A stretch of DNA of 64,000 nt from contig OU612066.1 of NCBI GenBank assembly GCA_914767715.1, positions 2,857,001 through 2,921,000 of the forward strand, in the 5' to 3' direction. The position numbers and the translations under genes were made by a program. Of the stretch, positions 49,001 to 61,000 are shown piece after piece. The stretch's first letter is position 1, and the number at the start of each line of letters is the position of its first letter. The notes under the pieces were generated by a model, which was not told the origin of the DNA, made no database searches, and was given only the letters and a program-made list of their open reading frames with translations. This stretch comes from Membranipora membranacea (Eukaryota > Bryozoa > Gymnolaemata > Cheilostomatida > Membraniporidae).

Positions 49001-52000
49001 GTAGTTTTCACACTGAGCTGGTAAAAGAGAGGTCCATTTGCAAAATCTTCTCATTATAGCTATTGAAAAATAGTAAAAGAAAACCCGATGTTCAAACAGG
49101 GGACAAATTTTCCTGAAACAATTACAGACCTGAATTACTATTTTATAATGTTTTTTTCTCTAAATGCATTTATCACTGAAATATTCGACCATAAACTATT
49201 ATAGAGGAATTTATTGACATGTGGTATAATTGACAGTGCCCTTAGGCTATCGGAATCATATTTGCGCCAGTGAGTTTTATTTGTTAAAATTGTGAACTTA
49301 GACCAATATCGAAATAAGACTTCCCCTATCAATAAATATCAACTGAATTTATAAGAATTATGCTAGCTCCATTATCGCATTAGGAGATAATTAGACAATA
49401 ACTGAAATTGAACGTCATGATGCAGTTGAAAAATTTGGGAGTGATTTCACACCATCTAGTTTTGGTGCGAAAACTTAGTTAAAACAAATCACAAGCATGC
49501 AAAACTTGCCATGACATCCTTAAGGTGAAATATTTTAGAGGGATAATTAATGCATGTTGTCTTCTTTTTGTACCAGAAAAAACAATGCTTTGATCTATTT
49601 CTATTAAAATTGTTCTAAATGTGCAAAGTGCTCCCTGTTTTTTTGGCCGCCCTTGTGCACTTCGCCAGGTTTACTGGAGGATTTAGCTATGGGTCTTCCC
49701 GTGCTCTCCGCTCGTACTCACTCCTTTTGTTTGTGACTTAATATCGATTAAATGCAGAATAGTATTTAGTCTTCTCTTCAGAAGACTAAAGCGATTCGAT
49801 TGAAGACCAATAATTTTGACAATTTCATCCTATCCCCAACAAGAATTGTCGAAACAAAAATACTTATTTGAGATCAAATTCTTATTAAAAATACAAGTCA
49901 GCATATCAGGTCATGCACCCTAGAATTTGATCTTAGCATATGCTGGTGTGTGCAGGGGCTTCGAATGAACGTCAGCTGGATTGAACGCCGACGTGATAGA
50001 GATTAGCTTGAATGAACTTAGACCGGTATGAAAGTAAAAAATCATGGAATGAACATAGAAAGTGCTGGATTGAACGTCGACTACATTAGTATATAGAATC
50101 AGCGCAAGAGCAACTCCCCAAAATAATTGTGTAAATTAATGATGATCATTCACAAAGGCACTCACATCTGTTTATGATGATGGTTACTAAATTTCCCATG
50201 GCTAGATGGAATCAAGCAGGAATTTAGTGCAGAAACTGAAATGGTAATGAGATACCGATACTGAAAGAGAAACAGTGACCCTTTGTACATTTCACCAGCA
50301 AAACAATGGTCAAGCATTAATGAAATCATGTGCAACTATTAAATTGAAGTCGTTTACATCTTAGTTCACTGTTATCTGTGAACATTCATTTTTTGTAATG
50401 GTAATTGTGACAGTGCACATTGTTTTCCCTGCACGCTGTCCACCTGTCGTCATTTAACGAAATAGCTAACTTGTATCACCAATGTGGTATAGTTATCACA
50501 TCTGTTATGTCTGTGAAACATAAAGATGCGCTTTCATCCATCACCTATGTACAATGTATGGACATATACCAACATCATGTTGCAATTCAATCGATGACGT
50601 CATATCAACTGCTAGAATTTTTAGCTGTCTGTCAAGTCCCATCACTGTCAGAGGTTTCTAATCGGGTGTTACAAAATCCTTTGTCTTAAATTGTACACAA
50701 CAGAGTCTACACCCCTACTCATTTTAAGACGCTACCGCGAAGGTAAAAAAGAGCTACAGCAGGGAGAAGGGAAACTTCTCACCCTCCCCCAAGGAACTTA
50801 CCTTGTCAAGACCGGCTACCGTTACCGGTACCAAACATAATAAATAAATATAAATAGTAAAATGTGCAGCGCATGTGGTTTGGCATGGCAATATTGGATT
50901 GCCTTAGCCTAATTACAAATTATAAAGTTAAACCAAAACCTTGATTGTGACAAGCATTGTTATAGTTATTGTTCATAAGATGAATGCTGGTTTTTTATAA
51001 CACAATTATTTTTGGGAGTTGCTCTCCTGTTGACTCTTTATACCAACTAATGTAGTCGGCGTTCAATCCAGCACTTTCTACATTCATACCAGGATTTTTG
51101 ACTTTCAAACCAGACTACGTTCATTCCAGTTATTTTGATCCCGTCGATGTTTATTCCAGCCGATATTCATTCCAAGATTCTGTGTGCATCTTCTATTTAC
51201 AAACACGAGCCCCCATAAATCTCACAACAGTTCCCTAGGTGAACACAACTATGCGTTATTACCAGGAATCGTACAAGAGCAAAATTGTGATAAATCGTGA
51301 GAAAACTGTTCAAGTCATTTTCATAACCTCGATCAGCATTTTTTACACCAACGGTCATAGACTTTAGGATTCTAGAACAAAAAAGGAACGACAAAACTTT
51401 TATGACGAGACTCTAACACTACTTTCAATTGAAATTTTTAATGGCTGAAAAAGAGTAGAAGGAAAAGAAACCAAAAATTAAAAATAAGGTACCAGCGTTA
51501 ATTTGAAAAAACCATAGTGGGGAAATGGCTAGTGGGAAGACGTCCAGATGGAAAAATGGATTGGTGGGAAAACGTCCAGGTGGAAAAATGGATTAGTGAG
51601 AAAACATCCAGGTGGGAAAACAGCTTGGCGAGAAAACATCATAGTGGGAAAACAGATTGGTGGGAAAACATCCCGTTGAGAAAATGGATCAGTGAGAAAT
51701 CGTCCTAGTGGGAAAACGGATATGTGGGAAATGTTGTGGTGGGAAAATGGCTCGGTGGGAATATGGCTTGGTGGGAAAATGGCTTGGTGGGATTAATGTA
51801 ATTAAATGTAATGATTGGTAATTATTGTGAAAAGTGCCTCTTTCATATCGTTGGTATATTGGGAACATATCACAGGTCTACTCCAAAACCTGAGTCTTTG
51901 GAAATTTTTGACTGACCCCCTTGAGTTTCTGTTCAAACAACACAACAACAAAAACTCAACGGGGACAGTCAAACCTGGCCAAAGACCAAGGTTTCAGGAT

Positions 52001-55000
52001 AGCCATGCAATAGAGAGATGATCAGAGACCCCACCAAAAAGATGCAAAGCTGTTCGGCTCAGGTGGTCAGCTCATAGCTTAGTTAACTGGTCAGAGTGGC
52101 GCTAGAGCAAGTTTGAACCATGTTCTTGCATCAGAGTTATTCCCATAGAGTTATTATATACTCTAGAGCGGACAATGCAGTGTTAAAAACGTCCTACTTA
52201 ATTATTGCGAAATCTATGACACAACGCAATCTGGTTGTGCATGGCTAGTGACTGTATCATAAAACTTATCATTGAGAATACACATATTGGGCATGGGAAT
52301 TTAGATTTTTAGAGCGCTTATAGCCATGTTTTTGGAATATTTTTCATGTGACACCATGTGGATCCATTCTGCGCATGCTCAGCTCTGGGCATGAGCTGAT
52401 CTCTGCAAAATTGAGCCTCGGAATTCCGAAGCCATCTGATTGGCTACCTGCTTTGGTGGTATGCTCTTCAATGCGTGCGGAATTGATATTGATAATTATT
52501 CTCTCTTGTCACTATTAGCTGATTTTGATTGGCAGTTCATGCAGGGGCTATCCCATTCTCCCTGATCAAATTTTCTCTCAGAACCTAGACTAAACTCATT
52601 GTTCTTGCACATGCGCAATTTAAAGTCACGCATGATTTATACTTAGCCTTACGACATCTACTTTGTGGTAACTACAGCCTAGTTTATCAGTGATCTACAT
52701 GCCCAGTCAGATCACGAGAGTCAGTATGATGTGGATCACTTGCAGGTATCTTCACTTTCAATTCCATGACGCAACGAAATCTGGTTGTGGGTGGATAGTG
52801 CATGAATCATTGACTTTATCATTGAAAATATTAAAATTGTACATACAAATTTAGTTTATGGAGCATTTGTAGCCATTTTTCAGAGAATTTCACATGTTAC
52901 ACCATTAACATCCCCTAGGGTATTTTTTCAACCAGTCAGTATAAAAATTTTTTCCTATGCTCCCATTAAAATAAGCCAAATATCAACCGCAAACCTGTGA
53001 GCTTAAATCCCAATGACAGGGCTAGCTGGTTCCTGCCACTTGCCAAGCATTTAACTGTGTCCTGTCTCTCAAACTTATATGTTGCACACTCAGTCGGTTT
53101 ACTTTATCTGTTCAATTCCAGCTATTTGTGATAACATGGAGTACAAGTAGCCTATGGAAAAGTGATTGGAGGTGAAAAGGTTTGCTGCTTGCCTTTTTCG
53201 CTTTTAGAGCTATTTTAGCAATATTTTTGTAAAACTTTTCATGTCACACTATAAGATGACTTGCAAGTGATTTCTTTAGCAGTCAGGGGACAAAAAGATT
53301 TGTGTTATCCCCATTAAACACCAAAATCTCAACCGCAAACATATCATCGCGATAAACTCACAATTACCTGGCTAGCCAGATTTTGCCTCTGCCACTTGCC
53401 TGCCAGTTTAACTGGGTCCTGTCTCTCTAACTAAAATGTTACACACTCACTGAGTTCATTTTATCTGTCCAGTATTATACAATTATACAATGCATACAAA
53501 GATTTTCAGGTTTTGGTTTGGCTATATCATTGAAAGCTCTTAATTCCCTCTCCGGGGTGGCCACTCGTTTTTGGATTGCGGAAACTACTCAAGCCAACAC
53601 AGCAGGTTAAATAAATCAATGCATAAACTTTTCTGCTGAGTCGCTGAATATCAAGAAACATCGAATGGTCAACTCAAGAATCATACTTGTCCAGCTTGAC
53701 TCTAGATTTTCTTAAATTCCCTCACTCAGTCTTTAGAATTGTATGAAAATGGCAGTCAGTAATCAGTTGCAACACATTATGGATAACACCATAATATTTC
53801 GTCTTTGCAACTTCAATCTTCAGTTGAGAAGAGTACGCAGGGCGTAATTATAGACTTTATTAACATTTCATCTTTAGGTACTGATAGTATACAATGTGAA
53901 TTAAAATGTTTTAACCAATGTTATATATATCATCGGCCAAATATTTCTATTTGCAACCAACTTCCAGAAAATTCTACCCACAAGACTGATATTTACATGG
54001 CTATATTAGTACTGAGAAAGCCGATATAATTTCACTCTCTCGCGGATGTGACATTTTTAAGTTTACAGATATTTCTGATTTCTCACCGTACTCAAAATAA
54101 GAGATCATTTGGTACAGGGGGGGGGGGGGGGGTGTGATGCAATTTTCTCTGATGGTTGTTTATTTGTAAATGAAAACATCAGCATCACAATAATTTTTTT
54201 TACACTTTACGATAGTTCAGTAATGTTTGAAATATTTGAAGTTGAAGTATATAGGTGTGTTTGCATAGCGGATGATACACAGTTTTATATAAGCTTTTGA
54301 GCAACAGTGAAGTAGAAACAAACCGGAGTTAGAATTTCTAAGACCTTGGAGTCTCCATCAGAAATGGATTGATGCTATGAAAATAAAAGTCTTGCGGTCA
54401 GAAAGTGAGCTGATGAGCACTGGGGGCTTGTAGCATCATCACATTTAACTTGCAGTGATTTTAGCACCAATCTACTTTGACATACCAAGCAAAAAACTTA
54501 ATATAATACACCAAATAAAGCAATGATATCTGAAGAGCAAATCTGAATCTCGAAATTATGTACACTGTGACTGCAAATGAGGCAAGTGACAAACTTTTAC
54601 ACCTCCAATCACTTTTACACAGTCTGCTTGTACTTCATTTAATCAAAAATAAAATAAGTAAGAGAGACAGGACACAGCTAATATGGATGGCTAGTGGCGG
54701 TGAAAAAAATCGAGCTAGCCTTTCAGTTTCTATTTCATCACAATGATGTGTTCGCAGTTGAGATTTTGGCTTATTTTAATGAGAAAACATAGAAACATTT
54801 CCACTGGCTGCAAGTGAAATTACCTGCAAGTGATCCACATACTGTCACATGAAAATTTTTGTCAAAAAAATGGCCATAAGCGCTCTTAAAAGCTAAATTA
54901 CCATGCCCGATACCTATATTCTCAATGATAAGTTATATGATACAGGCACTAGCCATGCACAACCAGATTGCGTTGTGTCATGGATTTCGCAATAATTAAG

Positions 55001-58000
55001 TAGGACAAAAACTGATGCTATTTTTGTACATATTGTCCACTCTAGAGCATATCATAACTCTATGGTTATACCCCTCCACTGGAGGGTGGGCAACTCAGAG
55101 TGCGGACAAATGGGACTAGCATTGTGAAATTCTAAATTCTGACAATCTAAAAAACGCAACTTGTGTCTGGGAATTGTGTCTGGGAATAAACCCACAGCTT
55201 ATTTTGCAGCTTATTAGGTAATTAGTCATACAACTTTCAGTTGTAGGACTTTTGTTTTAGTTGAGTTTATTATTAGTCATACAGCTTTTAGTTGTATGAC
55301 TTTTGTTTTGGTTGAGTTTGTTATTATTCGTCTCGCAACACTTTTTACGCTTTCATCGGGCTTTTATAAGTCAAGAACTACGTGGTAGAACTTGATGGAA
55401 CTTGGTCATAACATAGTTCCATATGTATAGATGAGAAATTACAAAACAAATTTTTGAAATGTTATGTTATATCTACTACTTACACTTATTAGGGTAAGAG
55501 GTTTTTCGCGTATTTATTGGTGATATATTGACATCTAATCATGTTAGCATCAAGTAAATTGGCATAGGGGGTTTCTCAGGATGCCTGATCTCATGGTGTT
55601 ATCGATTTTAATGTCACATGACCCGATATCCAAAACGGCCGCCATAAACAGGAAGTGGCTGCCGATTAACAGTCCATATCATGCGATTGAGTTAAAACTC
55701 ATTATTTGAGGGTTATGACACATACCGAATCTTATGACATCATCAATTTTAATGTCACATGACCTAGAACATTATTATGGATGGTTGTATGACTCCATAT
55801 TTGCTGGCAAATATTATTACCGTTTCTAGATATTATTAGTCATACAACAAAGTTGTATTATTAGTCATACAACAAAGTTGTATTACTTTTGTTTTGGCTG
55901 AGTTTATTATTATTTTGCAACAAATTTAGAGCTTTCATCTAGCTTCTATAAGTCAAGAACTACCAGACGGAATTTCTTCAAAATTGGACATAGTATTCAT
56001 ACATATGTGTTCATTGGAAATTTCGAAAAAATATTTTGATATAATGATAACTATTGGCAGCAGGCAGCATATAGCAACAGCACATTTAATGGTCTTATGT
56101 AGAAAAAAAGTTTTATTGCGTGATCAATAGGGGTGGAACGACCTCTTGAGGTTGGAGTTGAATTTCGGATATTTGACCTCGGATTCAACCACAAACCGGA
56201 TCGGATATGTGTTACGTCTGATCCGAGATGATACGTTTTTAATCAACACTTACTTAGAATCATTTATCTCACTAAAAATGACAAGGAAAGAAGTATGATA
56301 GTCATTAATTTGTGGTTTAGATTAGATAATGGAGTTTGGCTGAAAACACTCAGTGGTGATCAGTAGGCAATCAATACCTAGCTTATTTTCATAGCTATTG
56401 TTGCTGATTAAATTAATTTTGATGGATGTGTTTTTCTGCTGATATTGAGAGAAGCATCTTTACTCAGATCGTTGTGAATAAGGACATGATTTTTGTCCAA
56501 TGATGTTCCCTGTAACAAACTATCTAGTTTAATGTACAAGGTTATCCTCTTCTTCAAAGTAGGAGGACAATTCCTATCCTAATCACAGCAGAGAGTTTGG
56601 GACATATGAGCAGGGAGTTTGTTCAAACTCAGTGATTACAAACATCGGGGTTTGAGTGATCCTGGCAAATTGAGTCAAGAGATCTTTGTACTCATTAAAT
56701 GATACTTTCAAATAAACTGTTTGTGTGATCCTTGCACCGTGGCTGTTTGAGTGATAAGTTGGTCCTTGTAAAGTATTATATCCAAGCAGATAGATACATG
56801 CGCATTTAAATTTGGGTAATGGTTCTCAGGGAAAAGACTGTTGACGCTGTTTACCCATGTATTCAATGACCTTAACTGTATATTATGGTGCAAAAGTACA
56901 GCTGCTTGGACTTAGCGTTTGTGCGCGTTATCCGGATATGATCTGAGGTTGAATTTATCGACTGATCCGATATCCGATCCGAGGTTGCCTAACCCTGATC
57001 CGTTCCACCCCTAGTGATCAATGGCTTCATCTGGGTGACGTCATCAATTTTAGTTTACTTTTAATTTATAAAAAAACTATCAAGAAAGGAAGCCAGTATT
57101 GATGATGATGCAATTGCCTGACATTGAAACTAAAATAAATTGGTGATTCACAAGCAAAATGTTGATACATTTGTATATATTCGAAATGACAATTTTGTAT
57201 ATTGATTACAATTGGCAGTAGGCGGCATGTAACAACTGAACTTTATATAGTCCTCAGAAAATAAGGATTAAATAACAGATTGACTGATTTTTATAGGTGT
57301 GACATAAGCAACTTGAGTGTTGTTACAATTTGTAAAATGATATCAGGTAATGAAACCAGTATTTATAATTGACCGGATTTAAAAATGCAAAAATGAAAAT
57401 CATAAATTGTTATGTTACAAAGTGCCAATGCTGTTGATGTTTGATGTCCGAGTCAGTGTTAATCAGTTGAGTGAAGTTAATATAATATCGCTAATGTGTA
57501 ATCTCCGAGACAGTGATGTGCAGATGAATGTAGTTTATTCACTGTTGCTGATGGGTGACTTCTAATGATAATTGTTTGGGTTTTGGGTTAGGTTGTATGA
57601 CTTTATATTCACTTGTGAATATAGCCACGCGGTTCTAGTTAGTCATACAACTTTTAGTTGTATGACTTTTGTTTTGGTTGGATTTATTATTATTTTTGCA
57701 ACACTTTTTGGGCTTCTATAAGTCAAGCACTGCAAGACACAATTTCATGTAAGTTTTTCACAACATATTTCCATATGTCTAGATGAGAAATTACGAAATG
57801 AATTTTTCAATTGTTATGTAATATTCGCTAATTAGACTAATTAGTGACGGACGTTTTTTGCTCTTTATTGGTGATATCTTGAGAACAAATCAGGCGATTG
57901 AGTTAAAACTTGGAATATGGGGGTTTTGACCGAATCTAATGACATCATCGCCTATGATGTCACATGACCCGATATACAAAATGGCCGCCATATACTGTAA

Positions 58001-61000
58001 ATTGCAGCCAACTAACAGTTCTTATGATGCGATTGAGTTAAAACTTGGGATATAGGGGTAATGACACATACCGAATCTTATGACATCATCATTTTTGATG
58101 TCATGTGACCCGAATCCAATATGGCAACCATAAACATGAAGTGTCTGCTGATTAACAGTCTTATCATGCGATTGAGTCAAAACTTGGAATATGGCGGTTT
58201 TGGCACACACCGAATCTTATGACATCATCAATTCTCATGTCACATGACCCGATATACAAATGGCCGCCATAAACAGGAAGTGGCTGCCGATGAACAGTTC
58301 TTATCATGCGATTGAGTTAAAACTTGGGATATGGGAGTTATGACATATAACGAATATTATGACATCATCAATTTTAATGTCACATGACCTGATATCCGAA
58401 ATGGCCACTATAAACAGGAAGTGGCTGCCGATTAACAGTTCTTATCATGCGGTTGAGTTAAAACTTGGGATATGGGGGTTATGACATATACCGAATCTTA
58501 TGACATCATCAATTTTGATGTCACATGATCCGATATCCAAAATGGCCGCCATAAACAGGAAGTGGCTGCCGATAAATAGCTCTTATCATTCGATTGAGTT
58601 ACAACTTGGGATTTCGGGGCTATGACATATACCGAATCATATGACATTGAATTTGATGTCACGTGACCCGATATCCAAAATGGCTGCCATAAACATTAAG
58701 TGGCTGCCGATTAACAGTTCTTATCATGTGATTGAGTTAAAACTTGGGATTTAGGGGTTATGACATGTGCCGAAGCTGATAACATCATCAATTTTCATCT
58801 CACATGACCTTGGAAATCATTATGATCGGCTGTATGACTTCATATTTGCTCGCAAATATTATTACCGTTTCTAGTTGTTATTATTATTCGTCTCGCAACA
58901 CTTCGTTGGGCTTTTATAAGTCAAGAACTAACTGGCAGAAATTGATGTATCTTTGTCACAACATAGATCAATATGTTTAGATGAGAACTTGCCAAATGAA
59001 TTTTTGAAATGTTATGTAATAGTTTCTGATTACACTAATTAGTGAAATGTTTTGCCGTTTTTAACGTTTTTACCCAATTTCATTCTGCTATAAGTCAAGA
59101 ACTACATGGCAGATTTCAATGCTACTTGGTCACAAGAAAGTCCCATATGTCAAGATGAAAAATTTCAAAATAAATTTTCGAAATGTTAAGTAATATTTGC
59201 TAATTACACTAATTAGTGAAGGATGTATTTTCGTTTTTATTTAGGTGATATCTTGAGAAAAAAATCATGTGATTGAGTTAAAACTTGGGGTTTTGACCTA
59301 TACCGATTCTTATGATACCATCAATTCTAATGTCACATGACCCGATAGCCAAAATGGCCGCCAAAAACAGGAAGTGGCTGCTGATTAACAGTTCTTATCT
59401 TGCGATTGAGTTAAAACTTGGGATATGGGGGTTATGGCATATACCGAACCTTATGGCATCACCAATTTTAATGTCACAGGACCCGATATTCAAAATAGCT
59501 GCCATGAACAGGAAGTTGCTGCCGATTAACAGTTCTTATCATGCGATTTAGTTAAAACTTGGGATATGGGGGTTATGACATATTCCGAATCTTGTGACAT
59601 CATCAATTTTAATGCCATATGACCCGATATCCAAAATGGCCGCCATAAACAGGAAGTGGCTGCCGATAAATAGCTCTTATCATGCGATTGAGTTAAAACT
59701 TGGGATCTGGGGGTTATGACATGTGCCGAAGCTGATTACATCATCAATTTTGATGTCACATGACCCTGAAAATCATTATGGTCGGTTGTATGACTTCATA
59801 TTTGCTCGCAAATACTATTATCGGTTCTAGTTGTTACTGAGATATGAAGAGGCATTCAGAGATAAATTTATATATGAAATACCGCAGTACCTATATTGTA
59901 GGTGATAAGCGAAGTGGAAATTTAAAACATGTGCTGGCAAAAAACGTATGATAGAGATTTGCTGGGTCCTATTCAAGACTCGGCCCACAGCTTATTTTGC
60001 AGCTTATTAGGTAATTGTTACTGAGATATTGTAATTGGAATAGCATATTCTCCTCAGAACTGCAAAATGCAGAGGGACCCACCTCAAACAAGGGTGTGGG
60101 TAGTGTTAGAAGTCAGTGAGAACTGGTGGAAAATGAGTGCCAACAATGAAATAAAAGAGGGGGAACGGTCCATATTTCTGCATAATTGTTATATTCAATT
60201 CGATACAGATATTGCGAACATTTTTGAAGCGGTTTTCGATCCCACAAAATAGAGTCCCCACAAGGAAATAAGTCTTCTTAGTTAGACCACTGGGAGTTGG
60301 ATAAGTGTGAGGGACTGGGGAAGGTAAATTTACTACATAATAATGCTCATATTTTTTTAGCGGAACTGAGGTGTAGTATAATGTGAAATTATTGTTACAA
60401 CTGCCTCATTTTGTTGGTCTTGAGATTATATTCAGCTCAGTATTATATTTGTATCTTTGGCTGTGAATGCAATAACTGTGCTGTTTTATTGATATTCCAA
60501 TAAGAGCAGGCAAATGTAAGTATTTGACCCATCAAAGATGTACAACTGTAATAATATCACAGTTTTACATCTATTATGGGATATTAACAAGGCAGGGAAA
60601 ACTCTTAAAATGTATTTACAAATCGGTTGCCACATGAATCTGTGATTTTCATCCTCTATTTGCCCAATGAGAGGGAGTTCATTGATTTGCCGGTGAGTCT
60701 TTTTTCATAGTAGGCTATAACCAAGGAGAAACTGTTACTGTTACCCCTTGCTGTAACTGTCTGTGTATGACAAGAGGTAGTTAACTATCTAGAAATATCA
60801 TGGAGCCTTTCTTTTTACCAGTGTCTCTTTGTTAGCTTGACGGGCGATCAAATTTTCCTAATCTCATGACAACCCCCCAAACAAATAATGATTGTTCTGA
60901 TATGCGTTGGTTTATGTCGCTAGTTGACGCCCTCCCCCCCCCCCCCCCGGCTACTGTTTTGTGTAACATTTGGCATCAATCACATAATCTCGTTGATAGC

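Larger units (their letters stand above)
52144..55064. mobile_element. 2.9-kb foldback hAT-like element
   Basis: Ends CATAGAGTTATTATATACTC and its inverted partner (ending CATAACTCTATG), flanked by an 8-bp duplication with one mismatch, GTTATTCC and GTTATACC (52136-52143 and 55065-55072). The arms match over several hundred bases (GACACAACGCAATCTGG... at 52211 against ...CCAGATTGCGTTGTGTC at 54962). MITE copy E lies in the left arm and a LINE remnant in the loop. No transposase seen. Confidence 0.8.
55191..60016. repeat. satellite-bearing repeat block between 33-bp direct repeats
   Basis: Starts and ends with CCCACAGCTTATTTTGCAGC (33-bp match at 55191-55223 and 59984-60016). Inside are several units that begin at GTCATACAAC...GTTGTATGAC and end TTTGCTCGCAAATATTATTACCG...TTCTAG (ends near 55831, 57640, 58874 and 59830). 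Three of the units carry 140-bp satellite monomers. Confidence 0.75.

Noticed and set aside
59312-59551. 79-residue ORF with internal repeat
   Set aside because: Two satellite monomers read in frame.
60067-60252. 61-residue ORF (MQRDPPQTRVWVVLEVSENW...)
   Set aside because: Protein-like at first sight, but no family recognised, no splice sites in phase with the surrounding gene, and a repeat border lies 50 bp upstream.
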